DNA of 64,000 nt from Burkholderiales bacterium (GCA_016213265.1 JACRBA010000135.1:19427-83426); one strand, 5' to 3'; counted from the stretch's first letter, positions 8,638 through 18,381 are shown. The notes: generated by a model not told the origin, from the letters alone. Numbers and translations: made by a program.

Positions 8638-9438
8638 ATGAGCGCCTCGTTTGCATCGGCCACTGCGCTGCTCGAGTGCCACGGACTGGAACGGCGGTTC
8701 GGCGGTTTGGTGGCCGTGACCGGCGTGGACCTGCGCATCGACCGCGGCGAGATCTTCGGGCTCGTTGGCCCCAACGGCAGTGGCAAGACCACGCTGGTCA
8801 ACGCCATCACCGGCTTCTACCCGCCGCAGAAGGGGCGCATTCTGCTCGACGGTGCCGACATCACCGGCATGAAGCCCTACCTCGTGGCCAAGCGGCGTCT
8901 CGCACGAACATTCCAGAACCTGGCGCTGTTCAACGGCATGTCCGTGCTGGACAACATCATGCTCGGGCGCCACGTGCACCTCAGGCCCAGCGTGGCCAAG
9001 ACCGCCTTGTACTGGTGGCTGGGCCAGCCCGAGGAGATTGCCCACCGCCGCGTCTGTGAGGAGATCATCGAGTTCCTTCAGTTGCAGGGCGTGCGCGACG
9101 AGCCGGTCGAGTCGCTGCCCATCGGCTTGAAGAAGCGCGTCGAGCTGGCGCGCGCGCTGGTCGCTGAACCCAGCTTCCTCATCCTCGACGAGCCGATGGC
9201 CGGCATGAACCAGGAGGAGAAGGAGTACATGGCGCGCTTCGTGCTCGACGCGCGCGACGAGCGCGGCATTACCGTATTGCTGATCGAGCACCACATGGAT
9301 ATCGTGACCGGCATCTGCGACCGCATCATGGCGCTCAACTACGGCGAGGTCATCGGAACGGGATTGCCCCGCGAAGTGGTGGCCAACCCGCGCGTGGTCG
9401 AGGCCTACCTCGGAAAGGGCCACCAGCATGCAGCGTGA
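8638..9438 (+). CDS. ABC transporter ATP-binding protein, LivG type
   Basis: 266 residues. One of the two cytoplasmic ATPases of a branched-chain amino acid / carboxylate-type (HAAT) importer. The Walker A motif 'GPNGSGKTT' and Walker B 'LILDEPMAGMN' are intact; the signature loop is 'LPIGLKKRVELARAL', a variant of LSYGQ seen in LivG-like proteins of aromatic and acyl-acid clusters. It is the first gene of a seven-gene operon; its last 11 bases overlap the acyl-CoA ligase start. Sites B and F upstream suggest co-regulation with the catabolic genes. Confidence 0.93.
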   Translation: MSASFASATALLECHGLERRFGGLVAVTGVDLRIDRGEIFGLVGPNGSGKTTLVNAITGFYPPQKGRILLDGADITGMKPYLVAKRRLARTFQNLALFNGMSVLDNIMLGRHVHLRPSVAKTALYWWLGQPEEIAHRRVCEEIIEFLQLQGVRDEPVESLPIGLKKRVELARALVAEPSFLILDEPMAGMNQEEKEYMARFVLDARDERGITVLLIEHHMDIVTGICDRIMALNYGEVIGTGLPREVVANPRVVEAYLGKGHQHAA

Positions 9439-11380
9439 AGACCACGCGCTGACGGCGTCCCCGGTCTCTTCCGGTGGCGGCTGGGATCTGAACCCCGAAA
9501 CGACGCTGACTCGGCTGCTGGCGCTCAACGCCCGCACTCACGGTGCCCGCGTAGCGATGCGCGAGAAGGCGCTGGGCATCTGGCAGGAGTTCACCTGGGC
9601 CGAGGTGCTTGACGAGGTGCTCGCCGTGGCCGCGGGCCTGGAGCAGATGGGTTTCGCCCCCGGCGATTCGCTGCTGGTCCTGGGCGACAACCGGGCTCGG
9701 CTGTACATGGGCATGCTGGCTGTAGGTGCACTCGGCGGCTATGCGATGCCGGTGTACCCCGACGCCACGCCCGCCGAGGTACTGCACTTTGCCAGCGAGG
9801 CAAGGGCACGGTTTGCACTCGCGGAGGACCAGGAACAGGTCGACAAGGTGCTCGAGTTGCGCGAGACGGCACCGGGCCTGGCACACGTCGTGTACGACGA
9901 CCCGCGTGGCTTGAACAACTACCGGGTCGCGGGCCTGGTTGGCTGGGAAAGCCTGCGCGACGCAGGCGCCGCACGGCTGCGAGATCAGCCCGCCCTGCGC
10001 GACGACATCATCCAGCGCTCGCGGCCCGACGGGCCGGCGGTGTTCGTGCACTCGTCCGGCACCACCGGCAAGCCAAAGGGCGTGGTGCTGCAGCAGCGCA
10101 ACGTCCTCGCAGGTGTCAGCAACGCGGCCAAGGGCCAAGTTTTCGGCTTCGACGAAAAGATCCTCGCCTACCTGCCGATGGCCTGGATCGGCGACTTTGC
10201 CGTATCCATGGCGGCCGGCGTGGCGCTGCGCTTCACCATCAACATCCCCGAGCGCTCGGAAACGGTACTCCGCAACCTGCGCGAGATCGCCCCCACGCTA
10301 TACCTCGCTGCGCCGCGCAGCTGGGACAACATGCTCACGACAATTCGCGTGCGCATGGAGGATTCGACGCCGCTGAAGAAGCGGATCTTCGATCATTTCA
10401 TCAACCGCGGCGTCGCCGCCGAACGCCTGAAGCTTGAGGGCAAAGCGCCGTCGGCGGCACAGCGGCTCATGCTGCGGCTGGGCGAATGGATGGTGTTCGG
10501 CCCTGTGAAGGACCAGCTTGGCCTGAGCCGCATGCGGGTGGCTCTAACCGGCGGCGAGGCGATGGGCGAGGACACCTTCCTCTTCTACCGCGCGCTGGGC
10601 ATCAACCTGCGTCAACTCTACGGCCAGACCGAAAGCAGCGCCTTCAATTCAGTGCAGGCTGCCGACGAGGTGCGGCTGCACACGGTGGGCCGGCCGCTGC
10701 CGGGTGTCGACTGCCGCATCGCCGACGATGGAGAAATTCTGCTGCGCTCCGGTAGCATCTTCAACGGCTACTTCCAGAACGAGGAGGCGACACGCAAGAC
10801 GCTGGTCGACGGCTGGCTCCACACGGGTGACGCCGGCTACGTCGAACCGGACGGGCATCTGGTGGTGCTGGGCCGTGTGTCAGAGGTCGTCCACACGGCC
10901 CGAGGCGAGCGATACATCCCGGGCTACATCGAGAACCGCATCAAGTTCAGCCCCTACGTTCGCGACGTGGCCGTGCTCGGCGCCGGGCGGGACCACCTGT
11001 GCGCGATGGTCTGCATCGACAGCGAGGCCGTCGGGCATTGGGCCGAGGTCCGAGGCATCCCCTACATCTCCTATGCCGACCTGTCGCAAAAGCGAGAGGT
11101 CTACGACCTGGTGGCCGGCGTGATCCGGCACGTCAACGGAGCCCTCCCCGAAGCACTGCGCATTAGGCGCTTCGTCAACCTGCACAAGGAGTTCGACGCC
11201 GACGACGGTGAGATCACGCGCACCCGCAAGCTGCGACGCAACGTGATCGATGAGCACTACGCCGCCGTCATCCAGGCCCTGTACTCGCATACGCGCTCGG
11301 TGCGGATGAAGGCGCAGATCACCTACGACACCGGGGAGACCGGTGTCATCGAGCGTGAACTCGCGCTGGAGGATCTCTGA
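9428..11380 (+). CDS. AMP-forming acyl-CoA ligase embedded in a Liv transport operon
   Basis: 650 residues. ATP + acid + CoA gives acyl-CoA + AMP + PPi. The AMP-binding P-loop 'HSSGTTGKPKGVV' lies near residue 205, 'LYGQTESSAFN' near 397 and 'LHTGDAGYVEPDGHLVVLGR' near 465, in the order expected of the long-chain FadD-like family; the C-terminal lid domain is present. It overlaps livG by 11 bases and is followed by livH after 2 bases, so ligase and importer are made from one message. That suggests uptake coupled to CoA trapping. The acid cannot be named from sequence. Confidence 0.93.
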   Translation: MQREDHALTASPVSSGGGWDLNPETTLTRLLALNARTHGARVAMREKALGIWQEFTWAEVLDEVLAVAAGLEQMGFAPGDSLLVLGDNRARLYMGMLAVGALGGYAMPVYPDATPAEVLHFASEARARFALAEDQEQVDKVLELRETAPGLAHVVYDDPRGLNNYRVAGLVGWESLRDAGAARLRDQPALRDDIIQRSRPDGPAVFVHSSGTTGKPKGVVLQQRNVLAGVSNAAKGQVFGFDEKILAYLPMAWIGDFAVSMAAGVALRFTINIPERSETVLRNLREIAPTLYLAAPRSWDNMLTTIRVRMEDSTPLKKRIFDHFINRGVAAERLKLEGKAPSAAQRLMLRLGEWMVFGPVKDQLGLSRMRVALTGGEAMGEDTFLFYRALGINLRQLYGQTESSAFNSVQAADEVRLHTVGRPLPGVDCRIADDGEILLRSGSIFNGYFQNEEATRKTLVDGWLHTGDAGYVEPDGHLVVLGRVSEVVHTARGERYIPGYIENRIKFSPYVRDVAVLGAGRDHLCAMVCIDSEAVGHWAEVRGIPYISYADLSQKREVYDLVAGVIRHVNGALPEALRIRRFVNLHKEFDADDGEITRTRKLRRNVIDEHYAAVIQALYSHTRSVRMKAQITYDTGETGVIERELALEDL

Positions 11381-11382
11381 TC

Positions 11383-12270
11383 ATGGATTGGCCGTTCTTC
11401 TTCGAGCTGGCAATCAACGGCGCCCTGTCCGGGCTGATGTACTCGCTGGTAGCGCTGGGGATCGTACTGATCTACAAGTCCTCGTCGGTGCCCAACCTGG
11501 CGCAGGGCGCGCTGGCGATGTTGGGCGCTTACGTGGTGCTGGCGTTGTTCGAGACGATGAAGCTGCCCATCTGGGCGGCGCTTGCCGCGGGCATGGTGGT
11601 GATGTTCGGCATCGGCATGGGCATCGAGCGCGTGGCGCTGCGCCGTCTCGCAGGCCGCCCGCTGATCATGATCCTGATGATGACGCTGGCGCTGGACATT
11701 TTCGTGCGCGCCAGCGCGCTGGTGGCCTGGGGCGGCACCAACCGTGTGTTGCCGCTGCCGATCTCGGCCGACCCCCTGTTCATCGGGCCGGTACTCGTCA
11801 ACCGCAGCTACGTCGCAGGCGGTGTGATTGCGCTGTCGCTGTTCGGGTTCTTCGTTCTCTTCTTCCGCACACGCATGGGCATCGTGCTGCGCGCCATCTC
11901 CGACGACTACACCGCCTCGTGGTCGGTGGGCATCTCGGTGGAGCGCGGAGTGGCACTGTCTTGGGCGATGTCCGCGGTGGTGGCCACCCTGGCCGGCGCT
12001 CTTTGGGGTTCGATCCAGGGGGTTGATCAGTCGCTCTCGCTGCTGCTGCTGATGGGCATCACGGTGGCCGTGCTGGGGGGACTGGACAGCATCGGCGGCG
12101 CCATCCTCGCGGGGCTGCTTCTGGGCATGTTCCAGAGCGTTGCATCGGGCTATCTCGATCCGATCGTCGGCGGTGGCAGCCGAGAACTCGTCGTGGCCGG
12201 TACCTTGGTGTTCACCATTCTGGTCCGCCCGCACGGCCTGTTTGGTCGCGAAGACATTCAAAGGATCTGA
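11383..12270 (+). CDS. ABC transporter permease, LivH type
   Basis: 295 residues, a very hydrophobic inner-membrane protein with about eight membrane segments. The opening 'NGALSGLMYSLVALGIVLIYKSSSVPNLAQGALAML' is typical of LivH/BPD_transp_2 permeases. It follows the ligase gene after 2 bases and is followed by livM after 5. It forms the translocation channel with LivM; substrate is inferred to be the same acid the neighbouring ligase activates. Confidence 0.93.
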   Translation: MDWPFFFELAINGALSGLMYSLVALGIVLIYKSSSVPNLAQGALAMLGAYVVLALFETMKLPIWAALAAGMVVMFGIGMGIERVALRRLAGRPLIMILMMTLALDIFVRASALVAWGGTNRVLPLPISADPLFIGPVLVNRSYVAGGVIALSLFGFFVLFFRTRMGIVLRAISDDYTASWSVGISVERGVALSWAMSAVVATLAGALWGSIQGVDQSLSLLLLMGITVAVLGGLDSIGGAILAGLLLGMFQSVASGYLDPIVGGGSRELVVAGTLVFTILVRPHGLFGREDIQRI

Positions 12271-12275
12271 TCACC

Positions 12276-13349
12276 ATGTTCTTTCGACAGGCTGGAATTC
12301 ACCACAGCACCTACCGCGGGGACAGGCAGCTGTTCCCCATTCCATTCGATCGTTGGCAGATTGGCGTACTGGTCGCGCTGGCGCTGGCGGCGCCGGCGCT
12401 GCTGAGCCCGTTGTACATGAAGAGCTACATGCTGCCGTGGCTCATCTGGACAGCCGCCGCGCTGGGGCTGAACCTGATCCTCGGCTGGGCCGGACAGTTT
12501 CACTTCGGGTACGCCGCGATCATGGGCATCGGCGCCTACACGGCGGTGCACGCGACGCTGCACCGCGTGCCGTTCGAGATCGCGCTGCTCCTCGCCGGCG
12601 CGATGTCCACGCTCATCGGCAGTGCGTTCGCGATCACGGCGCTGCGCGTGCGCGGCCTTTATCTTGCGCTCAGCACACTGGCATTGCAGTTCGTGATGGA
12701 CTGGGTGATCAACAAGGTGCCCGCAGTCAGCGGTGGCACCCAGGCCACGATCCAGGCGCCACCGATGCGCTTGCTGGGCGTCGAGATCACCTCGGATGCC
12801 GGACTCTATTACGTGGCGCTGGTTTGGTGCATCCTGGTCACGGTGTTCATGCTCAACCTGCGCCGGTCGGGCCTGGGCCGCGCCCTGGTGGCCGTACGCG
12901 AGAAAGACTTCGCCGCTGCCGTGATCGGCGTCAACAGCTTCTACTACAAGCTGGTCGCCTTCGCGATGTCTTCGTTCATCGGCGGCGTCACCGGGGCCAT
13001 CCTCATTTTCACCTTCTACCGCGCGGTCACGCCCGAGCAGTTCGCCGTGAACGTATCGATCCAGGTGCTGGCGATGGTGATCGTGGGCGGGCTCGGCAGC
13101 GTGATCGGCTGCTACTTTGGCGTGGCGTTCATCCTGCTGTTGCCGGGCGTCGTGGCAAACCTGATCTTCGCCGCTGCCCAGGCCGCCGACCTGAAGATTG
13201 GTATCGAATTGCTGGCACACATTCCGGCTTTCTTGTACGGCGTGTTGATCATCGGGTTTCTCCTCTTCGAACCGCTTGGCTTGGCCAAGATCTACAGCAA
13301 CCTGCGCAACTACTTCATCTTCTGGCCCTTTGGCTACGCCAGAAGGTGA
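12276..13349 (+). CDS. ABC transporter permease, LivM type
   Basis: 357 residues, second channel subunit. Central features are 'LNLILGWAGQFHFGYAAIMGIGAYTAV' (about residues 65-90) and 'ALVAVREKDFAAAVIGVNSFYYKL' (about 205-230), the latter carrying the EAA-like loop that contacts the ATPases. The N-terminus has an extra ~30 residues before the first membrane helix. It ends 50 bases before the first binding-protein gene. Confidence 0.93.
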   Translation: MFFRQAGIHHSTYRGDRQLFPIPFDRWQIGVLVALALAAPALLSPLYMKSYMLPWLIWTAAALGLNLILGWAGQFHFGYAAIMGIGAYTAVHATLHRVPFEIALLLAGAMSTLIGSAFAITALRVRGLYLALSTLALQFVMDWVINKVPAVSGGTQATIQAPPMRLLGVEITSDAGLYYVALVWCILVTVFMLNLRRSGLGRALVAVREKDFAAAVIGVNSFYYKLVAFAMSSFIGGVTGAILIFTFYRAVTPEQFAVNVSIQVLAMVIVGGLGSVIGCYFGVAFILLLPGVVANLIFAAAQAADLKIGIELLAHIPAFLYGVLIIGFLLFEPLGLAKIYSNLRNYFIFWPFGYARR

Positions 13350-13399
13350 ATCTAGCCTCCTTCCGTTTCCAGCCAACCTACCCGACGAGGAGTGTCACC

Positions 13400-14644
13400 G
13401 TGATCCAAAGATTCAGACTGTTGCTCGGCGCCACCGCGCTCGCCCTTGGGGCGCAGGCATCCTTCGCGGCCGAGCCGATCCGCTTCGCGCTCTGCTACGA
13501 CCTCACCAAGGCGTACACCTTCGTCACACCCCAGTTTGCCCAGGCTGCTAAGGACTACGCGGCACTGACCAATCTGCGAGGCGGCATCGAAGGCAACCCG
13601 GTCGAGATCATCGTGCAGGACCACGGCAACGAGCCTCAACGCGGCATCGAGTGCTACGAGCGCGTGAAAGGCCAGGCGCTGACGGTCGACCTGCTGTCCA
13701 CACCCGTTTCCCGCGCCGTGCTGCCGCGGGCCATGAAGGATGGTGAGGTCATGATCCAGGCCATGGTCGGGCGGGGCGATGCTGTCGACGGCGAGGTATT
13801 CAACTGGGTGTTCCCGCTGGGCCCGACCTATTGGGGCCAGGCAGCAAACATCGTCGGTCACTACAAGAAGCAATCGGGTGGCTCGCTCAAAGGCAAGAAG
13901 ATCGCGTTCCTGTACATCGACTACCCGTTCGGCCAAGAGCCGATCCCGGTGATGCAGGAGTTGCAGAAGCGGGAGGGCTTCGAGCTTCAGTTGTTCCCCT
14001 ACCCGCTTCCTGGCAACGACCAGTCTTCGGCGTGGTCACAGCTCCGACGCTTCCAACCCGACCTTATCGTGCACTGGGCCTTTTCGGCCATGCATGTCGT
14101 GGCTGCCAAAGAGGCAAAACGAAACGGCATTCCGTTGGAACGGATCGTCAGCGTCAACTGGCTGAACGACGTGGACATTGCCAATATCGGCGCGGAGGCA
14201 GCCAAGGGCATTCGGCGGGCAACGCCTGTGGTCAGCGGCACCGATCACCCGACCATCAAGACAATCCTTCAAGAACTCTACGACAAGGGAAAGGGGAATG
14301 GCGACCGCAAGCTTGTGTCGGACATCTACTATGCGCTGGGTCTGGCCACGTACTCGACCATCTTCGAAGGCGCTCGACTCGCGCTGAAGAACGAGAAGGC
14401 GCCACTCACCGCTGCGAAGATGCGCAAGGGGCTCGAGAGCATTCGCGATTTCGATGCCGCTGGACTGCAGCCCGCCTTGACCGTCACAGGCAAAGACCAT
14501 GGCGGTGGCGGCAAGACGCGAATCGAAATGTGGGACGGCAGCAAGTGGGTCCCGCAGAGCGACTGGTCCGCCGAATACGCCGACCTTGTCTGGAGCACCG
14601 TCAAGCAGCACTCTGGCGAGTTTGCCAAGTCCGCAGGCAAGTAA
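13400..14644 (+). CDS. ABC transporter periplasmic substrate-binding protein 1 (Peripla_BP_6 type)
   Basis: 414 residues with a GTG start at 13400, chosen because AGGAG at 13388-13392 is 7 bases upstream and the following residues form a Sec signal peptide ('LLLGATALALGAQASFA' then 'AEPIRFAL'). The mature part starts with 'IRFALCYDLTKAYTF', as in Liv-type receptors that bind aromatic or aliphatic acids rather than amino acids. It is strongly similar to the next gene. It delivers ligand to LivH/LivM. Confidence 0.9.
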   Translation: MIQRFRLLLGATALALGAQASFAAEPIRFALCYDLTKAYTFVTPQFAQAAKDYAALTNLRGGIEGNPVEIIVQDHGNEPQRGIECYERVKGQALTVDLLSTPVSRAVLPRAMKDGEVMIQAMVGRGDAVDGEVFNWVFPLGPTYWGQAANIVGHYKKQSGGSLKGKKIAFLYIDYPFGQEPIPVMQELQKREGFELQLFPYPLPGNDQSSAWSQLRRFQPDLIVHWAFSAMHVVAAKEAKRNGIPLERIVSVNWLNDVDIANIGAEAAKGIRRATPVVSGTDHPTIKTILQELYDKGKGNGDRKLVSDIYYALGLATYSTIFEGARLALKNEKAPLTAAKMRKGLESIRDFDAAGLQPALTVTGKDHGGGGKTRIEMWDGSKWVPQSDWSAEYADLVWSTVKQHSGEFAKSAGK

Positions 14645-14709
14645 CGACAAACAGCGGCGCCGCGACCGGGATGACCTCGGATGCGGCGCCCTCAACCGGA
14701 GAACGCCCC

Positions 14710-15960
14710 ATGCGATCCAGCCTGATTCGAGCCATTGCCGCCGTAGCACTCGTTACCGCCACGGCAACCGCACAGGCCCAAGCCGCCGATCCCGTCCGCT
14801 TCGGCCTGTGCTACGACCTCACCAAGATCTACGTCGCAGCCGTGCCGCAGGTGGCTCAAGCCGCCAAGGACTTTGCCGACCTGATGAACCTCCGAGGGGG
14901 GCTTGAAGGGCATCCGATCCAGGTGACGGTTCAGGATCACGGCAACGAGCCCCAGCGCGGCATCGATTGCTACGAACGGCTCAAGCGCGAAGGCGTGATG
15001 GTCTTCGACTTCTTCTCAACGCCGGTGTCACGCGCGGTGCTGCCGCGCATCATGCAGGACGGCAACATCCTGCTGCAGCCTCTAGTGGGCCGGGGCGATG
15101 CGGTGGATGGCGAGGTGTTCAAGAATGTGTTCGTGCTGGCGCCCACATACTGGGGCCAAGCCGCGAACATCGTCAGCTACTTCAAGAAGCAGGCCGGCGG
15201 CAACCTGGACGGCAAGAAGATTGCGTTCCTTTACCTGGATACCCCGTTCGGTCGCGAGCCGATCCCGGTGTTCGAGGCTCTCAAACGCCTCGAACGATTT
15301 GACTTCCAGACCTTCCCGTTTCCTGTCCCGGGCAATGACCAGAGCGCGGCATTCGCGCAGATCCGCCGATATCAACCCGACTGGGTGGTGCTGTGGTCCT
15401 TCTCGCCGCTGAATCCGATCTCCTTCCGCGAGATGCAGCGCAACGGGATCCCCATCGAGCGCATGGTGACGGGCAACTGGATCAACGAAGTCGACATCAA
15501 CAACTTTGGCGCCGCCGCCGCCAAGGGACTGAAGCGGTCTGCCGTGGTGAGCGGCGGCGCCGAACATCCGCTGGTGCAGGACATCCTGCGCGAGTTGTAC
15601 GACAAGGGCAAGGGCAACGGCGACAGAAAACTCGTCGCTGACTCGTATTACAACACCGGCCTCGCAGTCTACTCGTCGGCATTCGAGGGCGTGCGCCTTG
15701 CGATCAAGACTCAAGGATGGCCGCTCACGCCGGAGAAGATTCGCCAGGGCATGTACCGCCTGAAGAACCACGACGCCAAGGGCTTCATGGCGCCGATCAC
15801 CGTGACGCCGCAGGACCACGGCGGTGGAGGCAAGACGCGCATCGACATGTGGGACGGCACCAAGTGGGTGCCGCAGACGCCCTGGTTCGCCGACTACACC
15901 GGCCTGGTGAGCACGCTCATCAAGGCCAACTCGGCGGACTTTGCCAAGGCGAACAAGTGA
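14710..15960 (+). CDS. ABC transporter periplasmic substrate-binding protein 2, tandem paralogue
   Basis: 416 residues, ATG at 14710 with GGAG at 14698-14701 upstream; signal peptide ends near 'TATAQAQA'. The protein follows the previous one nearly motif for motif ('FGLCYDLTK', 'QDHGNEPQRGIDCYERLK', 'ELYDKGKGNGDRKLV', 'DHGGGGKTRIDMWDGTKWVPQ'). Two receptors for one permease pair commonly widen ligand range. It ends 31 bases before livF. Confidence 0.92.
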   Translation: MRSSLIRAIAAVALVTATATAQAQAADPVRFGLCYDLTKIYVAAVPQVAQAAKDFADLMNLRGGLEGHPIQVTVQDHGNEPQRGIDCYERLKREGVMVFDFFSTPVSRAVLPRIMQDGNILLQPLVGRGDAVDGEVFKNVFVLAPTYWGQAANIVSYFKKQAGGNLDGKKIAFLYLDTPFGREPIPVFEALKRLERFDFQTFPFPVPGNDQSAAFAQIRRYQPDWVVLWSFSPLNPISFREMQRNGIPIERMVTGNWINEVDINNFGAAAAKGLKRSAVVSGGAEHPLVQDILRELYDKGKGNGDRKLVADSYYNTGLAVYSSAFEGVRLAIKTQGWPLTPEKIRQGMYRLKNHDAKGFMAPITVTPQDHGGGGKTRIDMWDGTKWVPQTPWFADYTGLVSTLIKANSADFAKANK

Positions 15961-15991
15961 CCGCGAATTCCACGCTGGAACCGAGCCTCCC

Positions 15992-16786
15992 ATGACGACC
16001 GCCCTGACGCTCAACAACATCGAGGTCATCTACGACCACGTCTTCCTGGCCATCAAGGGTGTCTCCATCGAGGTGCCCCAGAGCGGCATGGTGGCACTGC
16101 TGGGTGCCAATGGCGCCGGCAAGAGCACCACGCTCAAGTCGATCAGCGGGCTACTGAAGTCCGAGCGTGGCGAAGTCACGCGCGGCAACGTGCAGTTCAT
16201 GGGTCAGGACATCGGCCGACTCGCGCCCCAAGACCGTGTCAAGTTGGGCATTGCGCAGGTTCTCGAAGGCCGTCGGGTCTTCGAACATCTGACGCCAGAG
16301 GAAAACCTGATCGCAGCTTCCGCCGTGCATGGAGGCCGAGCCGACATGCTGCGTAACCGCGACCGGGTCTATGCCTACTTTCCACGCCTGTATGAGCGCC
16401 GCACCGCAAAATCGGGCTACCTGTCGGGCGGTGAACAGCAGATGCTGGCCATCGGACGAGCGCTGATGACGCAGCCCAAACTGCTGATGCTCGACGAGCC
16501 CAGCCTAGGCCTGGCCCCTGTGATCGTCGCCGAAATCTTCGACATCCTGCGCCGCATCAACCGCGAGGAGGGCATGTCGATCCTGCTCGTCGAGCAGAAT
16601 GCCATCGCGGCGCTCGATGTGGTCTCTCACGGCTACCTGATCGAGAACGGGCGCGTTGTGATGCACGACGAGGCCGAGGTGCTACGCAACAACCCCGACA
16701 TCCGCGAGGCCTACCTCGGCGGCGCCGAGGGCCGCGACTTCAAGGACATCAAGCACTACCGGCGGCGCAAACGCTGGCTGGCTTGA
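15992..16786 (+). CDS. ABC transporter ATP-binding protein, LivF type
   Basis: 264 residues. Walker A 'GANGAGKSTT', signature 'YLSGGEQQMLAIGRALM' and Walker B 'LLMLDEPSLGLAP' are all intact. The ATG at 15992 is preferred to an in-frame ATG 17 codons upstream, which lies inside the preceding gene and adds residues unlike the family. It closes the importer operon; the DUF35 gene of the opposite strand converges on it with a 33-base gap, which contains a short GC-rich inverted repeat but no clear T-run. Confidence 0.92.
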   Translation: MTTALTLNNIEVIYDHVFLAIKGVSIEVPQSGMVALLGANGAGKSTTLKSISGLLKSERGEVTRGNVQFMGQDIGRLAPQDRVKLGIAQVLEGRRVFEHLTPEENLIAASAVHGGRADMLRNRDRVYAYFPRLYERRTAKSGYLSGGEQQMLAIGRALMTQPKLLMLDEPSLGLAPVIVAEIFDILRRINREEGMSILLVEQNAIAALDVVSHGYLIENGRVVMHDEAEVLRNNPDIREAYLGGAEGRDFKDIKHYRRRKRWLA

Positions 16787-16819
16787 ATCCTCCGGAGCCG
16801 GCGTTCGTCGGCCCTCGGG

Positions 16820-17218
16820 TCAAAGTGGTACGAACACCGGCAGCGGCGGCCCGCCTTCACTGGGATGAAAGCGCACCGCCACGCGCTGGCCGATGCGTAG
16901 TGCATCGGCATCGGCATCGACGATGTTGGTCATGACCGTCGGCCCTTCATCGAGCGTCACATAGGCGACGATATAAGGCACCTCGGCACGTCGCATGATG
17001 CTGAAGCTGTAGATCGTGCCCTGCCCGCCCGCCTGCCGCCACTCGGTGTTCACGCTGCCGCAGAACGGGCAGCCGTCGCGCGGGTAGTGATGGTGCTCGC
17101 CGCACTCGCTGCAGCGCTTGACGAGCAATCTGCCCTCGGCCGCGGCATCCCAGAACGGCTTGGCCTCGGGGTAGACGGTGGGTGCGGGCATGCTCCGCCG
17201 CGAGATCGTCAGACTCAT
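16820..17218 (-). CDS. DUF35 Zn-ribbon/OB-fold protein, thiolase-fold partner
   Basis: 132 residues. A zinc ribbon CxxC...CxxC ('CSECGEHHHYPRDGCPFCG', about residues 35-53) is followed by an OB fold. In steroid and acyl-CoA pathways such proteins bind a thiolase-fold aldolase or ketosynthase and are needed for its activity (ChsH2 C-terminus with Ltp2). The ATG at 17218 overlaps the stop of the upstream thiolase-fold gene (ATGA), which supports a one-to-one partnership. Last gene of the - strand operon. Confidence 0.88.
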   Translation of the reverse strand: MSLTISRRSMPAPTVYPEAKPFWDAAAEGRLLVKRCSECGEHHHYPRDGCPFCGSVNTEWRQAGGQGTIYSFSIMRRAEVPYIVAYVTLDEGPTVMTNIVDADADALRIGQRVAVRFHPSEGGPPLPVFVPL

Positions 17219-18381
17219 TGCCGCTCCAGGATGAGGGTGGCACTGCCGTGCCGGGTACCGAGCGAACCACCGGTGCCATGCGCCAGCGCAAGCCGGCAGT
17301 TCGGCACCTGCACCGTCGGATGCGCCTCGCCGCGCAACTGGCGTACAGCCTCGATCACCTTGGTCATGCCGCCGCGGTTGCCGGGGTGGTTGTTGCACAG
17401 CCCGCCGCCGTCGGTGTTGACCGGCAGGCTGCCGCTGCCGGCGATCAGGTTGCCGTCGCTCACGAATCGCCCGCCTTGACCCTTGGCACAGAAGCCCAGA
17501 TCCTCGAGTGTCAGCAGCACGGTGATCGTGAAGCTGTCGTAGATCGATGCGTACTGGATGTCCGACGGCTTGATGCCAGCCTCGGCGAAGGCAGCCCTTC
17601 CCGTCCAGGCCGCGCCGGTGGTGAGCAGGTCGACCTTGCCGCCGCTCTGAGCGCGCTGGTATTCGCCGGTGCCGATGATGTTCACCACAGGGCGCTTCAG
17701 GCTGCGCGCGATCTCGGGCCGTACCACGACCAGTGCGCCGCCGCCGTCGCTGATCACGCAGCAGTCGAGGCGGTGCAGCGGATCGGCGATCATCGGCGAG
17801 CCGACCACGTCCTTCACGGTGACCACATCGCGCACCACCGCGTGCGGGTTGTGCTGGGCGTGGTGCGAGGCGGCGACGCGGATCCACGCCAGCTGCTCGC
17901 TCGTCGTGCCATGCTCGTGCATGTGGCGCATCGCCGCCATCGCGTACATGTTCACGGTCGTCGGCGCGTAGGGCAGCTCGAACGGAACATCGGGCGCGGG
18001 CCCGTAGTTACGCGGCGCGGTCCCCGTGGCCATGCCCTCGGCCTTGGGCCGCCCGGCGAGCGTGATCAGCGCGACATTGCAGCGCCCGGCGGCAATGGCC
18101 GCCGCGGCGTGCGCGACATGCACCACGTAGGACGAGCCACCGGTCTCGGTGGTGTCGACATGGCGAAGCTTAAGGCCCAGGTACTCGACCATCGAAAGTG
18201 CACCCAGCCCGGGTGCATCGCCGGCGCAGAAGTAGCCGTCGACGTCCTGCATCGCCAACCCGGCGTCGGCCAGCGCACCGCGCGCGACCTCCGCGTGCAG
18301 CTGTGCCACCGACTTGTCGTCGGCGCGACGGATCGGGTGCTCGTACGCGCCCGCGATGCAGGCGGTGTTCTTCAGGCTCAT
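17215..18381 (-). CDS. SCP2/Ltp2-like thiolase-fold protein (probable retro-aldolase or thiolase)
   Basis: 388 residues. Non-condensing thiolase-fold protein of the lipid-transfer (SCP-x) group. Visible marks are 'CVISDGGGALVVV', 'YASIYDSFTITVLLTLEDLGF' (the YDxFT motif of the group) and 'LAHGTGGSLG'. Some members are thiolases; others, such as Ltp2, cleave beta-hydroxyacyl-CoA side chains without a catalytic Cys. Immediate coupling to a DUF35 gene downstream and a MaoC hydratase gene upstream (both ATGA overlaps) favours the aldolase reading. Start set at 'MSLKNTACIAGAYEHP', where homology begins. Confidence 0.88.
   Translation of the reverse strand: MSLKNTACIAGAYEHPIRRADDKSVAQLHAEVARGALADAGLAMQDVDGYFCAGDAPGLGALSMVEYLGLKLRHVDTTETGGSSYVVHVAHAAAAIAAGRCNVALITLAGRPKAEGMATGTAPRNYGPAPDVPFELPYAPTTVNMYAMAAMRHMHEHGTTSEQLAWIRVAASHHAQHNPHAVVRDVVTVKDVVGSPMIADPLHRLDCCVISDGGGALVVVRPEIARSLKRPVVNIIGTGEYQRAQSGGKVDLLTTGAAWTGRAAFAEAGIKPSDIQYASIYDSFTITVLLTLEDLGFCAKGQGGRFVSDGNLIAGSGSLPVNTDGGGLCNNHPGNRGGMTKVIEAVRQLRGEAHPTVQVPNCRLALAHGTGGSLGTRHGSATLILERQ

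Noticed and set aside
13831..14709. N-terminal extension of the second binding protein
   Set aside because: Lies inside the first binding-protein gene in another frame; the signal peptide and ribosome site fix the start at 14710.
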